NCBI RefSeq assembly: GCF_001644605.1
Contig: NZ_CP011388.1
Location: 1 to 64,000 of the forward strand
Length of the DNA stretch: 64,000 nt
From: Paenibacillus swuensis
Lineage (GTDB): Bacteria > Bacillota > Bacilli > Paenibacillales > DY6
Direction: 5' to 3'
This document shows positions 10,203-18,483 of the stretch, piece by piece. Within the stretch, counting starts at the first letter, position 1; each line of letters starts with the position of its first letter. A model generated the notes under the pieces. The model did not search any database and was not told where the DNA came from. It saw only the letters and a list, made by a program, of their open reading frames with translations. The position numbers and the translations under genes are program-made.

Positions 10203-11396
10203 TTAGAAGAACTTGCCTTTCTTCAGAACTAACGGAATACCGCCAATGATAAACAAGTAGCGGATATCAATCAGCTTCTTCACTTGCGCTGCCCAGAAGC
10301 CTTTAACCTTCTTGTCCCCGACAAGTCCGATTGCTTCGCCTTTACCTAAGGAAGCAACGGTACCCTTGCTCTTGTACTCGAAGCCTTTCAGGCTGGAGTT
10401 ACGAATCGAAGCCACCAGGTTCTGCGCGCATACAACCCCTTGTTGCATGGCAATTTGAGCTGTTGGAGGATAAGGACGGTTCTCAGGTGAAATCACAAGG
10501 GAGCCGTCGCCTACGATAAACACGTTATCATGTCCCGGAGCGCGAAGGAACTCATCCACTTTCACACGTCCGCGCATGGCTTCAAAGCCTGCTTCTTCAA
10601 TAAGACGATTACCGCGGATACCGCCGGTCCAGATGACGGTTTGGGATTTAATGAATTCGCCGTCAGCCAACTGAACGCCTTCCGGTGTGCATTCTTTAAT
10701 CGCGGTAGCGATCTTGAACGTAACGCCCTTCTTCGTAAGAACATTCATCCCGTACTCGACCAGTTCAGGATCAAAGCCTGGTAATGCTGTCGGAGCCGCT
10801 TCTACGTTGTAAATCTTCACGAGGGAAGGATCCACATCGAAATCTTTGCATAGCTGCGGAATGCGGTCCGCCAGTTCTCCGATAAACTCGATTCCTGTAA
10901 AGCCTGCGCCGCCTACGACGAAAGTAAGGTAATCCGTACGGCGAGGTTCTTTCTTATATTTAGCAAATTGATACTCAATATGTTCTTTAATGTGACGAAC
11001 CGAGTTGATGCTGCGGATGTTCATCGCGAACTCGCCCAGACCCGGAATGCCGAAAGTTTCAGGCTCTCCGCCCAAACCGATAACGAGATAATCGTAAGAC
11101 AGCGTACCGTCTTCCAAGATCACCTTTTTGTCCTGCGTACGAATTTGAACAACGGTCGATTTGACAAAATCAATTTTGAATTCATCAATCAGCTTCAGGA
11201 TGTTCACGCGAGCGTTCTCGAAGTGATCCGTTCCTGCCGCAGGCATATGAAGATGTGTTGTAATATAATGATAATCATGCTTATTCACCAATGTTACATC
11301 GGCTTCATTGTAGTTCAGTTCCTTCTGCAGGCGAAGTGCTGTAATAATTCCGCCATACCCCGCTCCGAGGATGACGATTCTTGGTATACGGCTCAT
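10203..11396 (-). CDS. ndh: Type II NADH dehydrogenase (NDH-2)
   Basis: A 397-residue single-subunit flavoprotein that transfers electrons from NADH to menaquinone without pumping protons. The FAD Rossmann motif is VILGAGYGGI at the N-terminus, the NAD motif is VVGGAGFTGIE in the middle, and FIVGDGS is the second FAD contact. The C-terminal basic and hydrophobic segment probably binds the membrane. It resembles YumB of Bacillus. The ATG at 11396 has AAGGGATCAC upstream and begins just before the FAD loop. A Rex-like operator lies 77 nt upstream, suggesting control by the NADH/NAD ratio. Confidence 0.93.
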   Translation of the reverse strand: MSRIPRIVILGAGYGGIITALRLQKELNYNEADVTLVNKHDYHYITTHLHMPAAGTDHFENARVNILKLIDEFKIDFVKSTVVQIRTQDKKVILEDGTLSYDYLVIGLGGEPETFGIPGLGEFAMNIRSINSVRHIKEHIEYQFAKYKKEPRRTDYLTFVVGGAGFTGIEFIGELADRIPQLCKDFDVDPSLVKIYNVEAAPTALPGFDPELVEYGMNVLTKKGVTFKIATAIKECTPEGVQLADGEFIKSQTVIWTGGIRGNRLIEEAGFEAMRGRVKVDEFLRAPGHDNVFIVGDGSLVISPENRPYPPTAQIAMQQGVVCAQNLVASIRNSSLKGFEYKSKGTVASLGKGEAIGLVGDKKVKGFWAAQVKKLIDIRYLFIIGGIPLVLKKGKFF

Positions 11397-11472
11397 AGTG
11401 CGTGATCCCTTCCAATCCATTCCTAAGATTTTTATATATCTATATTTTAATGTAAACCGCTAAAGAAAGATA

Positions 11473-11490
11473 TTGTGAAAAATTACACAA
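11473..11490. promoter_or_regulatory. Rex-like redox operator upstream of ndh
   Basis: TTGTGAAAAATTACACAA is an 18-bp near-palindrome matching the Rex consensus TTGTGAA-N4-TTCACAA with one mismatch. It lies in the 330-bp divergent space between ndh and yumC, where Rex repression of an NADH dehydrogenase gene is biologically expected. No rex gene is in the window. Confidence 0.65.
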
Positions 11491-11624
11491 ATCATTGTAA
11501 AATCGACAAACTTTTTGTAAAAACACTCTGATAATCATAGCTCTCTGCATGCAAAAAAACAAGCACTTTTTGATTGGAAAAATTCCATTTTTAAGGGCAA
11601 TATTGCATTTATAACATTTTCTTA

Positions 11625-11669
11625 TCTGTAGGTTTCCCTATTTCTTTCACGAATCCGTAGGTTTATAAT
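11625..11669 (+). promoter_or_regulatory. Candidate yumC promoter with paired direct repeat
   Basis: A TATAAT box at 11664-11669 lies 57 nt before the yumC TTG, with only a weak -35 (TTTCTT, 17-nt spacer). The 11-bp sequence TCYGTAGGTTT occurs at 11625 and again at 11654, the second copy running into the -10. It might be an operator half-site pair. The rest of the 11421-11726 gap is AT-rich and shows nothing else. Confidence 0.4.
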
Positions 11670-11726
11670 GGTAACTGTATGGTTGGCAGCTAAAGAGAGA
11701 ACAAAAAATTTACGGAGGTGCGGAAA

Positions 11727-12728
11727 TTGTCAGACAATCAACAATCCACTAACCAAACGGATATCGCCGTCATCGGAGGCGGCCCCGCGGGTATGTTCGC
11801 GGCGTTCTACGGAGGCATGCGTCAGGCATCGGTGAAAATCATTGAGAGTATGCCGCAATTGGGAGGACAGCTCGCCGCGTTGTATCCGGAGAAGTTCATC
11901 TATGATGTGGCCGGTTTTCCGAAGGTCACCGCGCAAGACCTAGTCAATAATCTGCGTACGCAAATGAATCATTTTCAAACCACAATTTGTCTGGAAGAGA
12001 AGGTTCAAAGTGTAATCAAACGCGGTGAGCGCGATTTCGAAATTATTACCGACGTGAGCACGCACTTCGCTAAATCCGTCATCATTACGGCTGGAGTTGG
12101 CGCATTCGAACCCAGAAAGCTGGAGTTCCCTGAAGCCGCACAATACGAGAAGAAGAACCTGCATTACTTCGTGAATGATCTTCAAGCCTTCGCCGGACAG
12201 AAAGTACTGATTACAGGCGGCGGAGATTCCGCAGTGGACTGGGCGCTCATGCTTGAACCAATTGCCGAACAGGTCACACTCGTGCATCGCAGGGATAAAT
12301 TCAGAGCGCATGAACATAGTGTAGAGAATCTGTTGAATTCCAAAGTTCAGATCATGACTCCTTATGAAGTAAGCGGCCTTGCCGGCGCGAACTTCATTGA
12401 GAAGGCTACACTGACACACAGTAAAACCGGAGAGGTAACGGAATTAGACGTAGATGCGGTAATCGTGAACTACGGCTTCATTTCGTCCCTCGGACCGATT
12501 GCCGAGTGGGGTCTTGAGATTCAGAGCGGCTCCATTGTAGTGGATTCCCGTATGGAGACGAACATCCCCGGTATTTTCGCAGCTGGAGATATTACAACTT
12601 ACCCTGGGAAGCTGAAACTAATTGCCGTAGGATTCGGTGAAGCGCCAACGGCCATCAACAATGCGAAAGTATACTTTGATCCGGATGCGAAGCTGTCGCC
12701 GGGTCATAGCTCCAACATGAAATTCTAG
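11727..12728 (+). CDS. yumC: Ferredoxin/flavodoxin-NADP+ reductase, thioredoxin-reductase-like (YumC)
   Basis: A 333-residue homodimeric flavoprotein of the YumC type, reducing ferredoxin or flavodoxin with NADPH. The FAD loop is [17 protein letters not shown], then [20 protein letters not shown], the NADPH loop is [13 protein letters not shown], and the second FAD motif is [24 protein letters not shown]. The CxxC of thioredoxin reductase is absent, as expected. A TTG start is preferred, since GGAGGT lies 7 nt upstream; the GTG at 11718 overlaps the Shine-Dalgarno itself. It is divergent from ndh. Confidence 0.94.
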   Translation: MSDNQQSTNQTDIAVIGGGPAGMFAAFYGGMRQASVKIIESMPQLGGQLAALYPEKFIYDVAGFPKVTAQDLVNNLRTQMNHFQTTICLEEKVQSVIKRGERDFEIITDVSTHFAKSVIITAGVGAFEPRKLEFPEAAQYEKKNLHYFVNDLQAFAGQKVLITGGGDSAVDWALMLEPIAEQVTLVHRRDKFRAHEHSVENLLNSKVQIMTPYEVSGLAGANFIEKATLTHSKTGEVTELDVDAVIVNYGFISSLGPIAEWGLEIQSGSIVVDSRMETNIPGIFAAGDITTYPGKLKLIAVGFGEAPTAINNAKVYFDPDAKLSPGHSSNMKF

Positions 12729-12778
12729 CAAGGTGGGCACGCTAACTCCAAGGATTTAATGTGGAGGAGGCGTGCCTT

Positions 12779-13030
12779 TTGTCTACGATGTGTCCCGTCT
12801 GCAACGGACTGGAAGTGCTGCAAGCCGCTTGTGGATCCTGTGGCAGCTTGGCCCAGGATTGCGGAAAGTATAATGATTACATCGGGCCCTATGAACCCTA
12901 TAGACAGATTGAAGATTTGAAACTTACAAACGGTTGGATCGATTACAGCCAGGGAACATGTGTCCATGTTACGTATTGTAGTCAATGCGGTGGCATAGCC
13001 GATAGCGCGGTCCAGGAGTGGACCTTGTAA
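12779..13030 (+). CDS. Small Cys-rich (zinc-ribbon-like) protein
   Basis: About 83 residues, with CPVC and CGSC near the N-terminus (CPVCNGL...CGSCGS), one Cys in QDCGKY, and CSQCG near the C-terminus. The spaced CxxC pairs suggest a zinc-binding fold. The TTG at 12779 follows GGAGGAGG by 8 nt; an ATG three codons later is the alternative. It lies 50 nt after yumC on the same strand and is ended by a strong terminator. The function is not recognised. Confidence 0.7.
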   Translation: MSTMCPVCNGLEVLQAACGSCGSLAQDCGKYNDYIGPYEPYRQIEDLKLTNGWIDYSQGTCVHVTYCSQCGGIADSAVQEWTL

Positions 13031-13036
13031 TTGCAT

Positions 13037-13072
13037 GGGAAAGGGCCTTCGTGAAGAAGGCCCTTTTCTTTG
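13037..13072. terminator. Bidirectional terminator between the Cys-rich gene and sda
   Basis: Stem GAAAGGGCCTTC/GAAGGCCCTTTTC with a short loop and a T-run on the plus strand. Confidence 0.8.
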
Positions 13073-13075
13073 TCC

Positions 13076-13219
13076 TTATGCGCCTTGCAGCTGGACTTTT
13101 ATATTTAAATTGCGTCGTCTGATTTCGGCAAGCAGTAAATGAATAAAATCTTGTTCCAGCTTTAAGTCCAAGGCTCGTACATAACTGTCTAAGAGCACTT
13201 CGTTGCTGATTCCGTGCAT
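13076..13219 (-). CDS. sda: Sporulation histidine kinase inhibitor Sda
   Basis: A 47-residue protein with the Sda pattern: (I/L)S-(N/D)-E-(V/L)-L-L-(D/E)-S-Y near the N-terminus and DFI-x7-EI-(K/R)-RR-x-L in the second helix. Sda is a helical hairpin that binds the dimerisation domain of sporulation kinases (KinA) and blocks entry into sporulation while replication is active or damaged. The start has an excellent Shine-Dalgarno (GGAGGTGAT). It is minus strand and convergent with the yumC unit. DnaA boxes lie 128-227 nt upstream, in line with DnaA control of sda known from Bacillus subtilis. Confidence 0.9.
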   Translation of the reverse strand: MHGISNEVLLDSYVRALDLKLEQDFIHLLLAEIRRRNLNIKVQLQGA

Positions 13220-13296
13220 ATCACCTCCACCTTTCGATTCTTTGTTATCAATCGGGTATCATCCCTGTATTAGGACAGGTTCTAAGGAGGTAACGG

Positions 13297-13422
13297 ATGA
13301 TGTTTCCATATCTTAACATGCCGTTCAATGAAGAACAACCGTTCGGTTATCCACAACAACATGTTAATATACTGTGTATAACCTGTGTGCAAAACAATGA
13401 AAACCAGCATATTCCTATGTGA
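13297..13422 (+). CDS. Possible 41-residue small protein overlapping the sda DnaA boxes
   Basis: The plus strand has TAAGGAGGT, then 6 nt, then ATGATG, opening a 42-codon frame rich in Asn, Gln, Pro and Phe with one C-x2-C (CITC) and ending HIPM. No family is recognised. The near-perfect ribosome binding site argues for translation. Two of the DnaA boxes lie inside the frame. It is divergent from sda. It could equally be a by-product of a regulatory region that is purine-rich by chance. Confidence 0.4.
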   Translation: MMFPYLNMPFNEEQPFGYPQQHVNILCITCVQNNENQHIPM

Positions 13423-13446
13423 ATTATGTGTATAACGTTATGCACA
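13347..13446. promoter_or_regulatory. DnaA-box cluster upstream of sda
   Basis: Four perfect TTATNCACA boxes fall within 100 bp: TTATCCACA at 13347-13355 (plus), TTATACACA at 13373-13381 (minus), TTATACACA at 13427-13435 (minus) and TTATGCACA at 13438-13446 (plus). A fifth with one mismatch lies at 13418-13426. The cluster sits upstream of sda, whose Bacillus counterpart is activated by DnaA. No dnaA, dnaN or other origin genes are nearby, so this is a regulatory or DnaA-titrating site, not oriC. Confidence 0.8.
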
Positions 13447-13526
13447 GGAATATAATACGATTCATGATAAATTAGTTTAATAGACTTTTCATAGATTCAT
13501 AGTTTACATTTTTAATCTCATTAACA

Positions 13527-13560
13527 AACGAAGAGGCCCTCGTTAAAGGGCCCCTTCGTA
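13527..13560. terminator. Terminator after the Liv substrate-binding gene
   Basis: GAAGAGGCCCT/AGGGCCCCTTC-type hairpin just past the stop of the minus-strand liv operon; the region between this and the DnaA boxes is AT-rich with no gene seen. Confidence 0.65.
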
Positions 13561-13574
13561 ACTTAAAGTTTAAA

Positions 13575-14798
13575 TTAAGGATTTACTTTCGTTTTGAACG
13601 TTTGTTTACCGTCTACGAATTCAAGCACAACAGCTGATTTTACAGGGTCATGCGTTTCGTTCAACGTGATTACACCTGTTGCCAGCTTCAGATCTTTCGT
13701 GCCGGCAAGCGCTTCTTTCAACTTCTCAGCATCTGTGGATCCCGCGCGTTTGATTGCGTCAGCAAGCAATTTTACAGAATCGTAACCAAGTGCCGCTAGG
13801 CCATCCGGTACTTCATCCGCATTCGCTTTCTTGAATGCATCAATGAAGGATACGATTTCATCAGACTTGTCATCCGCTGCATAGTGGTTGGACATGAACG
13901 TGTTTTTCAAAGCTTCAGCGCCGGCGATCTCAACCAGTTGCGGGGAATCCCAGCCATCGCCGCCCAGGATCGGTACTGTGATCCCCATTTCGCGTGCCTG
14001 CTTAATGATTTTACCAACTTCTTCATAATAACCAGGTACGTAGATTACGTCTGGACTTTTCTCTTTCATACGCGTCAATACGGCTTTGAAATCCGTATCT
14101 TTTTGTTGGTAAGACTCATCGCTTACAATCGTTCCGCCACCAGCGGTGAATGTTTCTTGGAAGAACTTTTGCAAACCTTTGGAGTAATCACTTGAAGTAT
14201 CAATGTACATCGCTGCCGTCTTCGCTTTCAGATCATTCAAAGAGAAATCAGCCATAACTTTTCCTTGGAAAGGATCGATAAAGCAAGCGCGGAAAATCCA
14301 CTCATTTACTTTGTTCGTTCTTTCGTCAACCGTTACTTTAGGGTTTGTAGCAGAAGTTGTGATCAAAGGAATTTTCTTCTCCATTGCTACCGGCACGGCG
14401 CCTAATGTATTGGTGGAAGTAACCGGTCCGATCAATGCAACTACATTGTCGTTGGAAATAAGTTTCTGAGCTACACGCGTGGATTCTTCCGGTTTGGAAG
14501 CATTATCCGCTTCAACCAACTCAATCATCTTGCCGTCGATTCCGCCCGCGTCATTGATTTCCTTAACTGCGAGTTTAACACCTTTCATGGAAGAGTTACC
14601 GAATGAAGCTTGTCCACCCGTCATTTCAAAGTTGGTACCAACCTTGATCACTTCTGCAGATGCTCCCCCGCCGTTATTGCCGCCGGCATTGGCATTCGTT
14701 CCTCCGTTGCCGTTGTTGCCGTCCCCGCTGTTACAGCCAGCCAATACCCCTAATGCCAATACGCATGATGCCAGTATGCCTGTCATTTTCTTGTTCAT
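13575..14798 (-). CDS. Branched-chain amino acid ABC transporter substrate-binding lipoprotein
   Basis: A 407-residue lipoprotein with a signal peptide and lipobox LAGC, then a Gly/Asn-rich linker, then a periplasmic-binding type I fold starting IKVGTNFEMTGGQASFGNSSMKGVKLAVKEIN, characteristic of LivJ/LivK proteins. It should capture leucine, isoleucine, valine or a similar ligand outside the cell for the LivHMGF complex encoded just upstream. It is the last gene of the operon, 87 nt after livF, whereas many operons place it first. Confidence 0.92.
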   Translation of the reverse strand: MNKKMTGILASCVLALGVLAGCNSGDGNNGNGGTNANAGGNNGGGASAEVIKVGTNFEMTGGQASFGNSSMKGVKLAVKEINDAGGIDGKMIELVEADNASKPEESTRVAQKLISNDNVVALIGPVTSTNTLGAVPVAMEKKIPLITTSATNPKVTVDERTNKVNEWIFRACFIDPFQGKVMADFSLNDLKAKTAAMYIDTSSDYSKGLQKFFQETFTAGGGTIVSDESYQQKDTDFKAVLTRMKEKSPDVIYVPGYYEEVGKIIKQAREMGITVPILGGDGWDSPQLVEIAGAEALKNTFMSNHYAADDKSDEIVSFIDAFKKANADEVPDGLAALGYDSVKLLADAIKRAGSTDAEKLKEALAGTKDLKLATGVITLNETHDPVKSAVVLEFVDGKQTFKTKVNP

Positions 14799-14885
14799 GC
14801 TTCTCTCTTCCCTTCCCTATCATGTAATAGTATTACTGGGTGAATCCGCTGTTCTTTTTATGTGTTAAAAAAAGAGAGCACGTCG

Positions 14886-15587
14886 TTAGTGGCCGAGATA
14901 AGCCAGTTTAAGCTCCTCCGATTGCAGGAGTTCGTTCGCGTCGCCTGAAAGCACGATATTGCCGGTTTCGAGCACGTAAGCTCGATGCGCTACTTTCAGC
15001 GCTTGATTCGCATTCTGTTCAACCAGCAGAACCGTGGTTCCCGCGGCGTTGATTTCTTGCACGGTACGGAAAATATCCTGCACCAACAACGGTGCGAGTC
15101 CCATGGAGGGCTCATCTAGAAGAAGCAGCTTCGGTTTGCCGATCAGTGCCCGCCCCATGGCCAGCATCTGCTGCTCACCGCCGGATAAGGTGCCGGCTTG
15201 TTGCTTTCTACGCTCCAACAAACGAGGGAAACGTTCATAAACACTGGAAATCCCCTCCTTCGTCTCCTGATCACTGCGCAAATATCCGCCAAGTTCCAGG
15301 TTTTCTTCAACCGTTAAATTCGCAAATACTCTACGACCTTCCGGACAGTGTATCAAGCCAGCGGCAACGATGGACTGAACAGGATTGCCGCCGATGGATT
15401 TACCAAGAAACTGAATCGTCCCGCTTTGCGGCTTCAACAAACCCGATAACGTCTTGAGAAGGGTGGATTTCCCTGCTCCATTCGCTCCGATTAAAGTAAC
15501 AACTTCCCCCTCATTAACCGTGAGGCTTATATTCTTCAGAGCATGAATCGCTCCGTAATAAACATTCAAATTCTCTACTTGCAACAT
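14886..15587 (-). CDS. livF: Liv ABC transporter ATP-binding protein LivF
   Basis: A 233-residue ATPase with Walker A GANGAGKST, signature LSGGEQQMLAMGRAL and Walker B LLLLDEPSMGLAP. The AHRAYVLETG segment near the C-terminus is typical of LivF. It energises branched-chain amino acid import with LivG. It is translated just after livG (3-nt gap), in the order H-M-G-F. Confidence 0.94.
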   Translation of the reverse strand: MLQVENLNVYYGAIHALKNISLTVNEGEVVTLIGANGAGKSTLLKTLSGLLKPQSGTIQFLGKSIGGNPVQSIVAAGLIHCPEGRRVFANLTVEENLELGGYLRSDQETKEGISSVYERFPRLLERRKQQAGTLSGGEQQMLAMGRALIGKPKLLLLDEPSMGLAPLLVQDIFRTVQEINAAGTTVLLVEQNANQALKVAHRAYVLETGNIVLSGDANELLQSEELKLAYLGH

Positions 15588-15590
15588 AGG

Positions 15591-16367
15591 CTACGCCTCC
15601 TTCCCTAGATATGCTTCAATGACTTTAGGGTTGTTCCGGATTTCCAGAGGTGTGCCATCAGCAATTTGGATGCCCCGATCCAACACGTAGATCCGGTCAC
15701 AAACACCCATCACAAGAGACATATCATGTTCGATTAACAGAATCGTCATCTTGAATTCCTGTCGGATCCAGCGAATCAATTCCATTAATTCCTTGGTTTC
15801 CTGTGGATTCATTCCAGCCGCAGGCTCATCCAGCAGTAATAGCTTAGGATTAGAAGCCATGGCCCGGGCAATTTCCAGACGACGCTGATTTCCGTAGCTT
15901 AAATTCATCGACTGTTCATCCCGCAGATGATCCAGCTTAAAGATCTTTAACAATTCTCTGGCGCGCTCGCGGATTTCGGATTCCCCTTTGAAATATCTTG
16001 GCAATCGAACTAGAGATGAAAGAACGCCGTGTTTAGCGTGCTGGTGATAGGCGATCATCACATTCTCTTCTACTGTCATGGAGCTGAATAAGCGAATATT
16101 CTGAAACGTCCTGGAGGCTCCCCGATGGCTGATCTTGTATGGCTTCATGCCGCCAATGGATTCGCCGGCCAGTAAAATCTTTCCTTCTGATGGTTCATAA
16201 ACACCTGTTAACAAATTAAAGAGAGTCGTCTTGCCCGCGCCATTGGGGCCGATTAAGCCGACGAGTTCACCGTCAAAGATTTCAATATTAATGTCGGTTA
16301 GAGCCTTCAATCCCCCGAAAGACCGGCTGGCTTGTTGAACATCAAGAAGAGCTACGGACGGATTCAT
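15591..16367 (-). CDS. livG: Liv ABC transporter ATP-binding protein LivG
   Basis: A 258-residue ATPase with Walker A GPNGAGKTT, signature LSYGNQRRLEIARAM and Walker B LLLLDEPAAGMNPQE, which is the LivG form. The ATG at 16367 is used because it precedes the conserved N-terminus (VALLDVQQASRSFGGLKAL) and has AGGGGAAG upstream. It overlaps the end of livM by 26 nt, so the two are probably translationally coupled. Confidence 0.93.
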   Translation of the reverse strand: MNPSVALLDVQQASRSFGGLKALTDINIEIFDGELVGLIGPNGAGKTTLFNLLTGVYEPSEGKILLAGESIGGMKPYKISHRGASRTFQNIRLFSSMTVEENVMIAYHQHAKHGVLSSLVRLPRYFKGESEIRERARELLKIFKLDHLRDEQSMNLSYGNQRRLEIARAMASNPKLLLLDEPAAGMNPQETKELMELIRWIRQEFKMTILLIEHDMSLVMGVCDRIYVLDRGIQIADGTPLEIRNNPKVIEAYLGKEA

Positions 16368-17304
16368 CGGACTTCTTCCCCTTTCGTTTGAACAGATCCA
16401 GTGTGAACTCACGAGTACCGAGCAAGCCCGATGGCCGGAAGATCATCATTAGAATCAATACCAAAGAGTAAATGATCATGCGAATTTCCGGGAAATCTTG
16501 CAGCCAAGTGAACAGCAAGGTTAGTACAATTGCGCCAAGGATTGCGCCAGAGGTGCTTCCCAATCCGCCAAGAACTACAATGACAAGAATTTCAAAGGAT
16601 TTAATAAAGTTAAAAGAGGTCGGTGTAATGACATAAAACTTGTGAGCCGACAAACCACCTGCCACTCCGGCGAAGAAAGCCCCAATAACAAATGCGATGA
16701 CCTTATACTGCGTCGTGTTTATGCCCATCGCTTCCGCGGCAATCTCGTTCTCCCGAATGGCGATACAAGCCTTACCGTGAATGGAATTAACGAAATTACT
16801 GATTAGAACAACGGTCAAGAAAGTGAAAACGAACACCCAAGTCCAAGATGACTGGGTAGGAATACCGCTTAAGCCGGATGCTCCGCCGACATATTCCGTA
16901 TTGAGCAATACGATACGGATAATTTCACCGAAGCCGAGTGTGGCCATCGCCAGATAATCACCTTTAAGTCGGAGCGACGGAATTCCGATCATCATCCCGA
17001 ACACCGCGGCCAGACATCCGCCCGCGATCAGCGCCACAGGGAACGGAACGTTAAAATCGAGTGTCAGGATTGCCGACATATAAGCGCCAACGGACATAAA
17101 ACCCGCATGCCCCATCGAAAATTGTCCGGTAAAACCATTAATTAAATTAAGGGAAACCGCAAGAATTATATTGATACAAATCAAGATGATCGTGGACTCT
17201 GCCACATCATTCAAGACACCTTGGTTAAACAAGAGTTGAATGACAACGTAGATGACAAAAGCTGCGGCGGAGCCTACCCAGAAATTGCGACTGTTCTTAA
17301 ACAT
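16342..17304 (-). CDS. livM: Liv ABC transporter permease LivM
   Basis: A 320-residue permease with about eight to ten transmembrane helices. Family motifs include NLINGFTGQFSMGHAGFMSVGAY and GDYLAMATLGFGEI. The ATG at 17304 has GGTGGGGG close upstream; a GTG at 17313, overlapping the livH stop, is the alternative start. It forms the membrane channel with LivH. Confidence 0.93.
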   Translation of the reverse strand: MFKNSRNFWVGSAAAFVIYVVIQLLFNQGVLNDVAESTIILICINIILAVSLNLINGFTGQFSMGHAGFMSVGAYMSAILTLDFNVPFPVALIAGGCLAAVFGMMIGIPSLRLKGDYLAMATLGFGEIIRIVLLNTEYVGGASGLSGIPTQSSWTWVFVFTFLTVVLISNFVNSIHGKACIAIRENEIAAEAMGINTTQYKVIAFVIGAFFAGVAGGLSAHKFYVITPTSFNFIKSFEILVIVVLGGLGSTSGAILGAIVLTLLFTWLQDFPEIRMIIYSLVLILMMIFRPSGLLGTREFTLDLFKRKGKKSDESVRSSS

Positions 17305-17313
17305 GGCCCCCAC

Positions 17314-18216
17314 CTACACTTTCTCTCGGACGTTCTTACCGAACAATCCGGACGGTCTAAAGATGAGAATTAGGATCAGAACCGCGAATACAACGCCGTC
17401 ACGCCACAGGGAGTACCCTACCGAGGTTACGCCTGTCTCGATAACGCCTAACAACAATCCGCCTACCAGAGCTCCCGGCACACTGCCAATTCCGCCAAGA
17501 ACAGCGGCGACAAACGCCTTCAAGCCCGGGATGACACCCATTAACGGATCGACCGAGTTGTACGTCATTCCGAAGATGACACCCGCCGCGGCTGCCAATG
17601 CTGACCCAATGGCGAACGTGTAGGAAATGGTCCGATCCACGTTGATTCCCATTAATCTGGCGGCTTCCAAATCATACGACACTGCGCGCATCGCCTTACC
17701 CGTCTTCGTGAAGTGCACGATATATTGGAGAACAACCATTAAAATGACGGTTACGACCAAAATCATCACTTGGTTGGAATCCACCTGAACAGAACCGAAC
17801 AAGTTAAATTGCTGTTTCTCCAGAATTTCCGGGAAGCCTTTAGCTTGAGGTCCGAGTATGTATATGCCCCCGTTCTCAAGCAGGAACGAAACGCCCACGG
17901 CCGTGATAAGCACCGCGATCCGGGAAACTTTACGTAGAGGCTTATAAGCCGTTCGCTCGATTACAACGCCAAGCACCGCACTTGCCGTCATTGAAATAAT
18001 CAACGCCCCGATAAACACGACCATGGGCGGAAAGCCTTGTGCGGCCAAGATCTTCGCTGTAAATAACCCAACAAACGATCCGACCATAAATACATCGCCA
18101 TGCGCAAAATTGATCAACTTGATAATGCCGTAAACCATGGTGTATCCGAGTGCTATAAGTGCGTAAATACTGCCAACGGAAATCCCGTTAATGATCTGCT
18201 GGATGATATAGTCCAT
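17314..18216 (-). CDS. livH: Liv ABC transporter permease LivH
   Basis: A 300-residue permease, about eight helices, with YALIALGYTMVYGIIKLINFAHGD near the N-terminus and GLKAFVAAVLGGIGSVPGA later, both typical of LivH. It is the first gene of the operon. The ATG at 18216 is preferred, with AGGGGTG 6 nt upstream, over an in-frame GTG three codons earlier. Promoter elements with CodY-like and cre-like sequences lie 70-125 nt upstream. Confidence 0.94.
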   Translation of the reverse strand: MDYIIQQIINGISVGSIYALIALGYTMVYGIIKLINFAHGDVFMVGSFVGLFTAKILAAQGFPPMVVFIGALIISMTASAVLGVVIERTAYKPLRKVSRIAVLITAVGVSFLLENGGIYILGPQAKGFPEILEKQQFNLFGSVQVDSNQVMILVVTVILMVVLQYIVHFTKTGKAMRAVSYDLEAARLMGINVDRTISYTFAIGSALAAAAGVIFGMTYNSVDPLMGVIPGLKAFVAAVLGGIGSVPGALVGGLLLGVIETGVTSVGYSLWRDGVVFAVLILILIFRPSGLFGKNVREKV

Positions 18217-18288
18217 AGTGAGCACCCCTGATTATGTGTTATAAAAAGTAACATTTCTTCTGTGTGTAAAGGTTTACATACTCACCCC

Positions 18289-18316
18289 ATTTTATGTAAG
18301 CGCTTCTTGTTGTCAA
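18289..18316 (-). promoter_or_regulatory. Sigma-A promoter of the liv operon with overlapping cre-like site
   Basis: Minus strand TTGACA (18311-18316), 16-nt spacer, TAAAAT (18289-18294). The spacer contains ATGTAAGCGCTTCTT read on the plus strand (18294-18308), which matches the core of the CcpA cre consensus. Binding there would block polymerase. Confidence 0.7.
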
Positions 18317-18324
18317 ACAATTCA

Positions 18325-18339
18325 AAATATCTGAATATT
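18325..18339. promoter_or_regulatory. CodY-like box at the liv promoter
   Basis: AAATATCTGAATATT matches the CodY consensus AATTTTCWGAAAATT at 12 of 15 positions and sits just upstream of the -35. CodY repression of branched-chain amino acid uptake is established in other Firmicutes; here it is inferred. Confidence 0.5.
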
Positions 18340-18483
18340 ATGTTAGTTATAGTAACACGGTGACAGAATTGTGTCACTACCCTTGTATATGATTTTGAAA
18401 AAAAATTAACCATTGTTTAAAAAAGCTGTATGCACGAACAAAAAACGCCGAACGTATTCGTTCGACGTCTTGGGATGATTCCA

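Noticed and set aside
13347-13446. Chromosomal replication origin
   Set aside because: DnaA boxes are dense, but dnaA, dnaN, recF, gyrB and an adjacent unwinding element are absent; the sda context explains the boxes.
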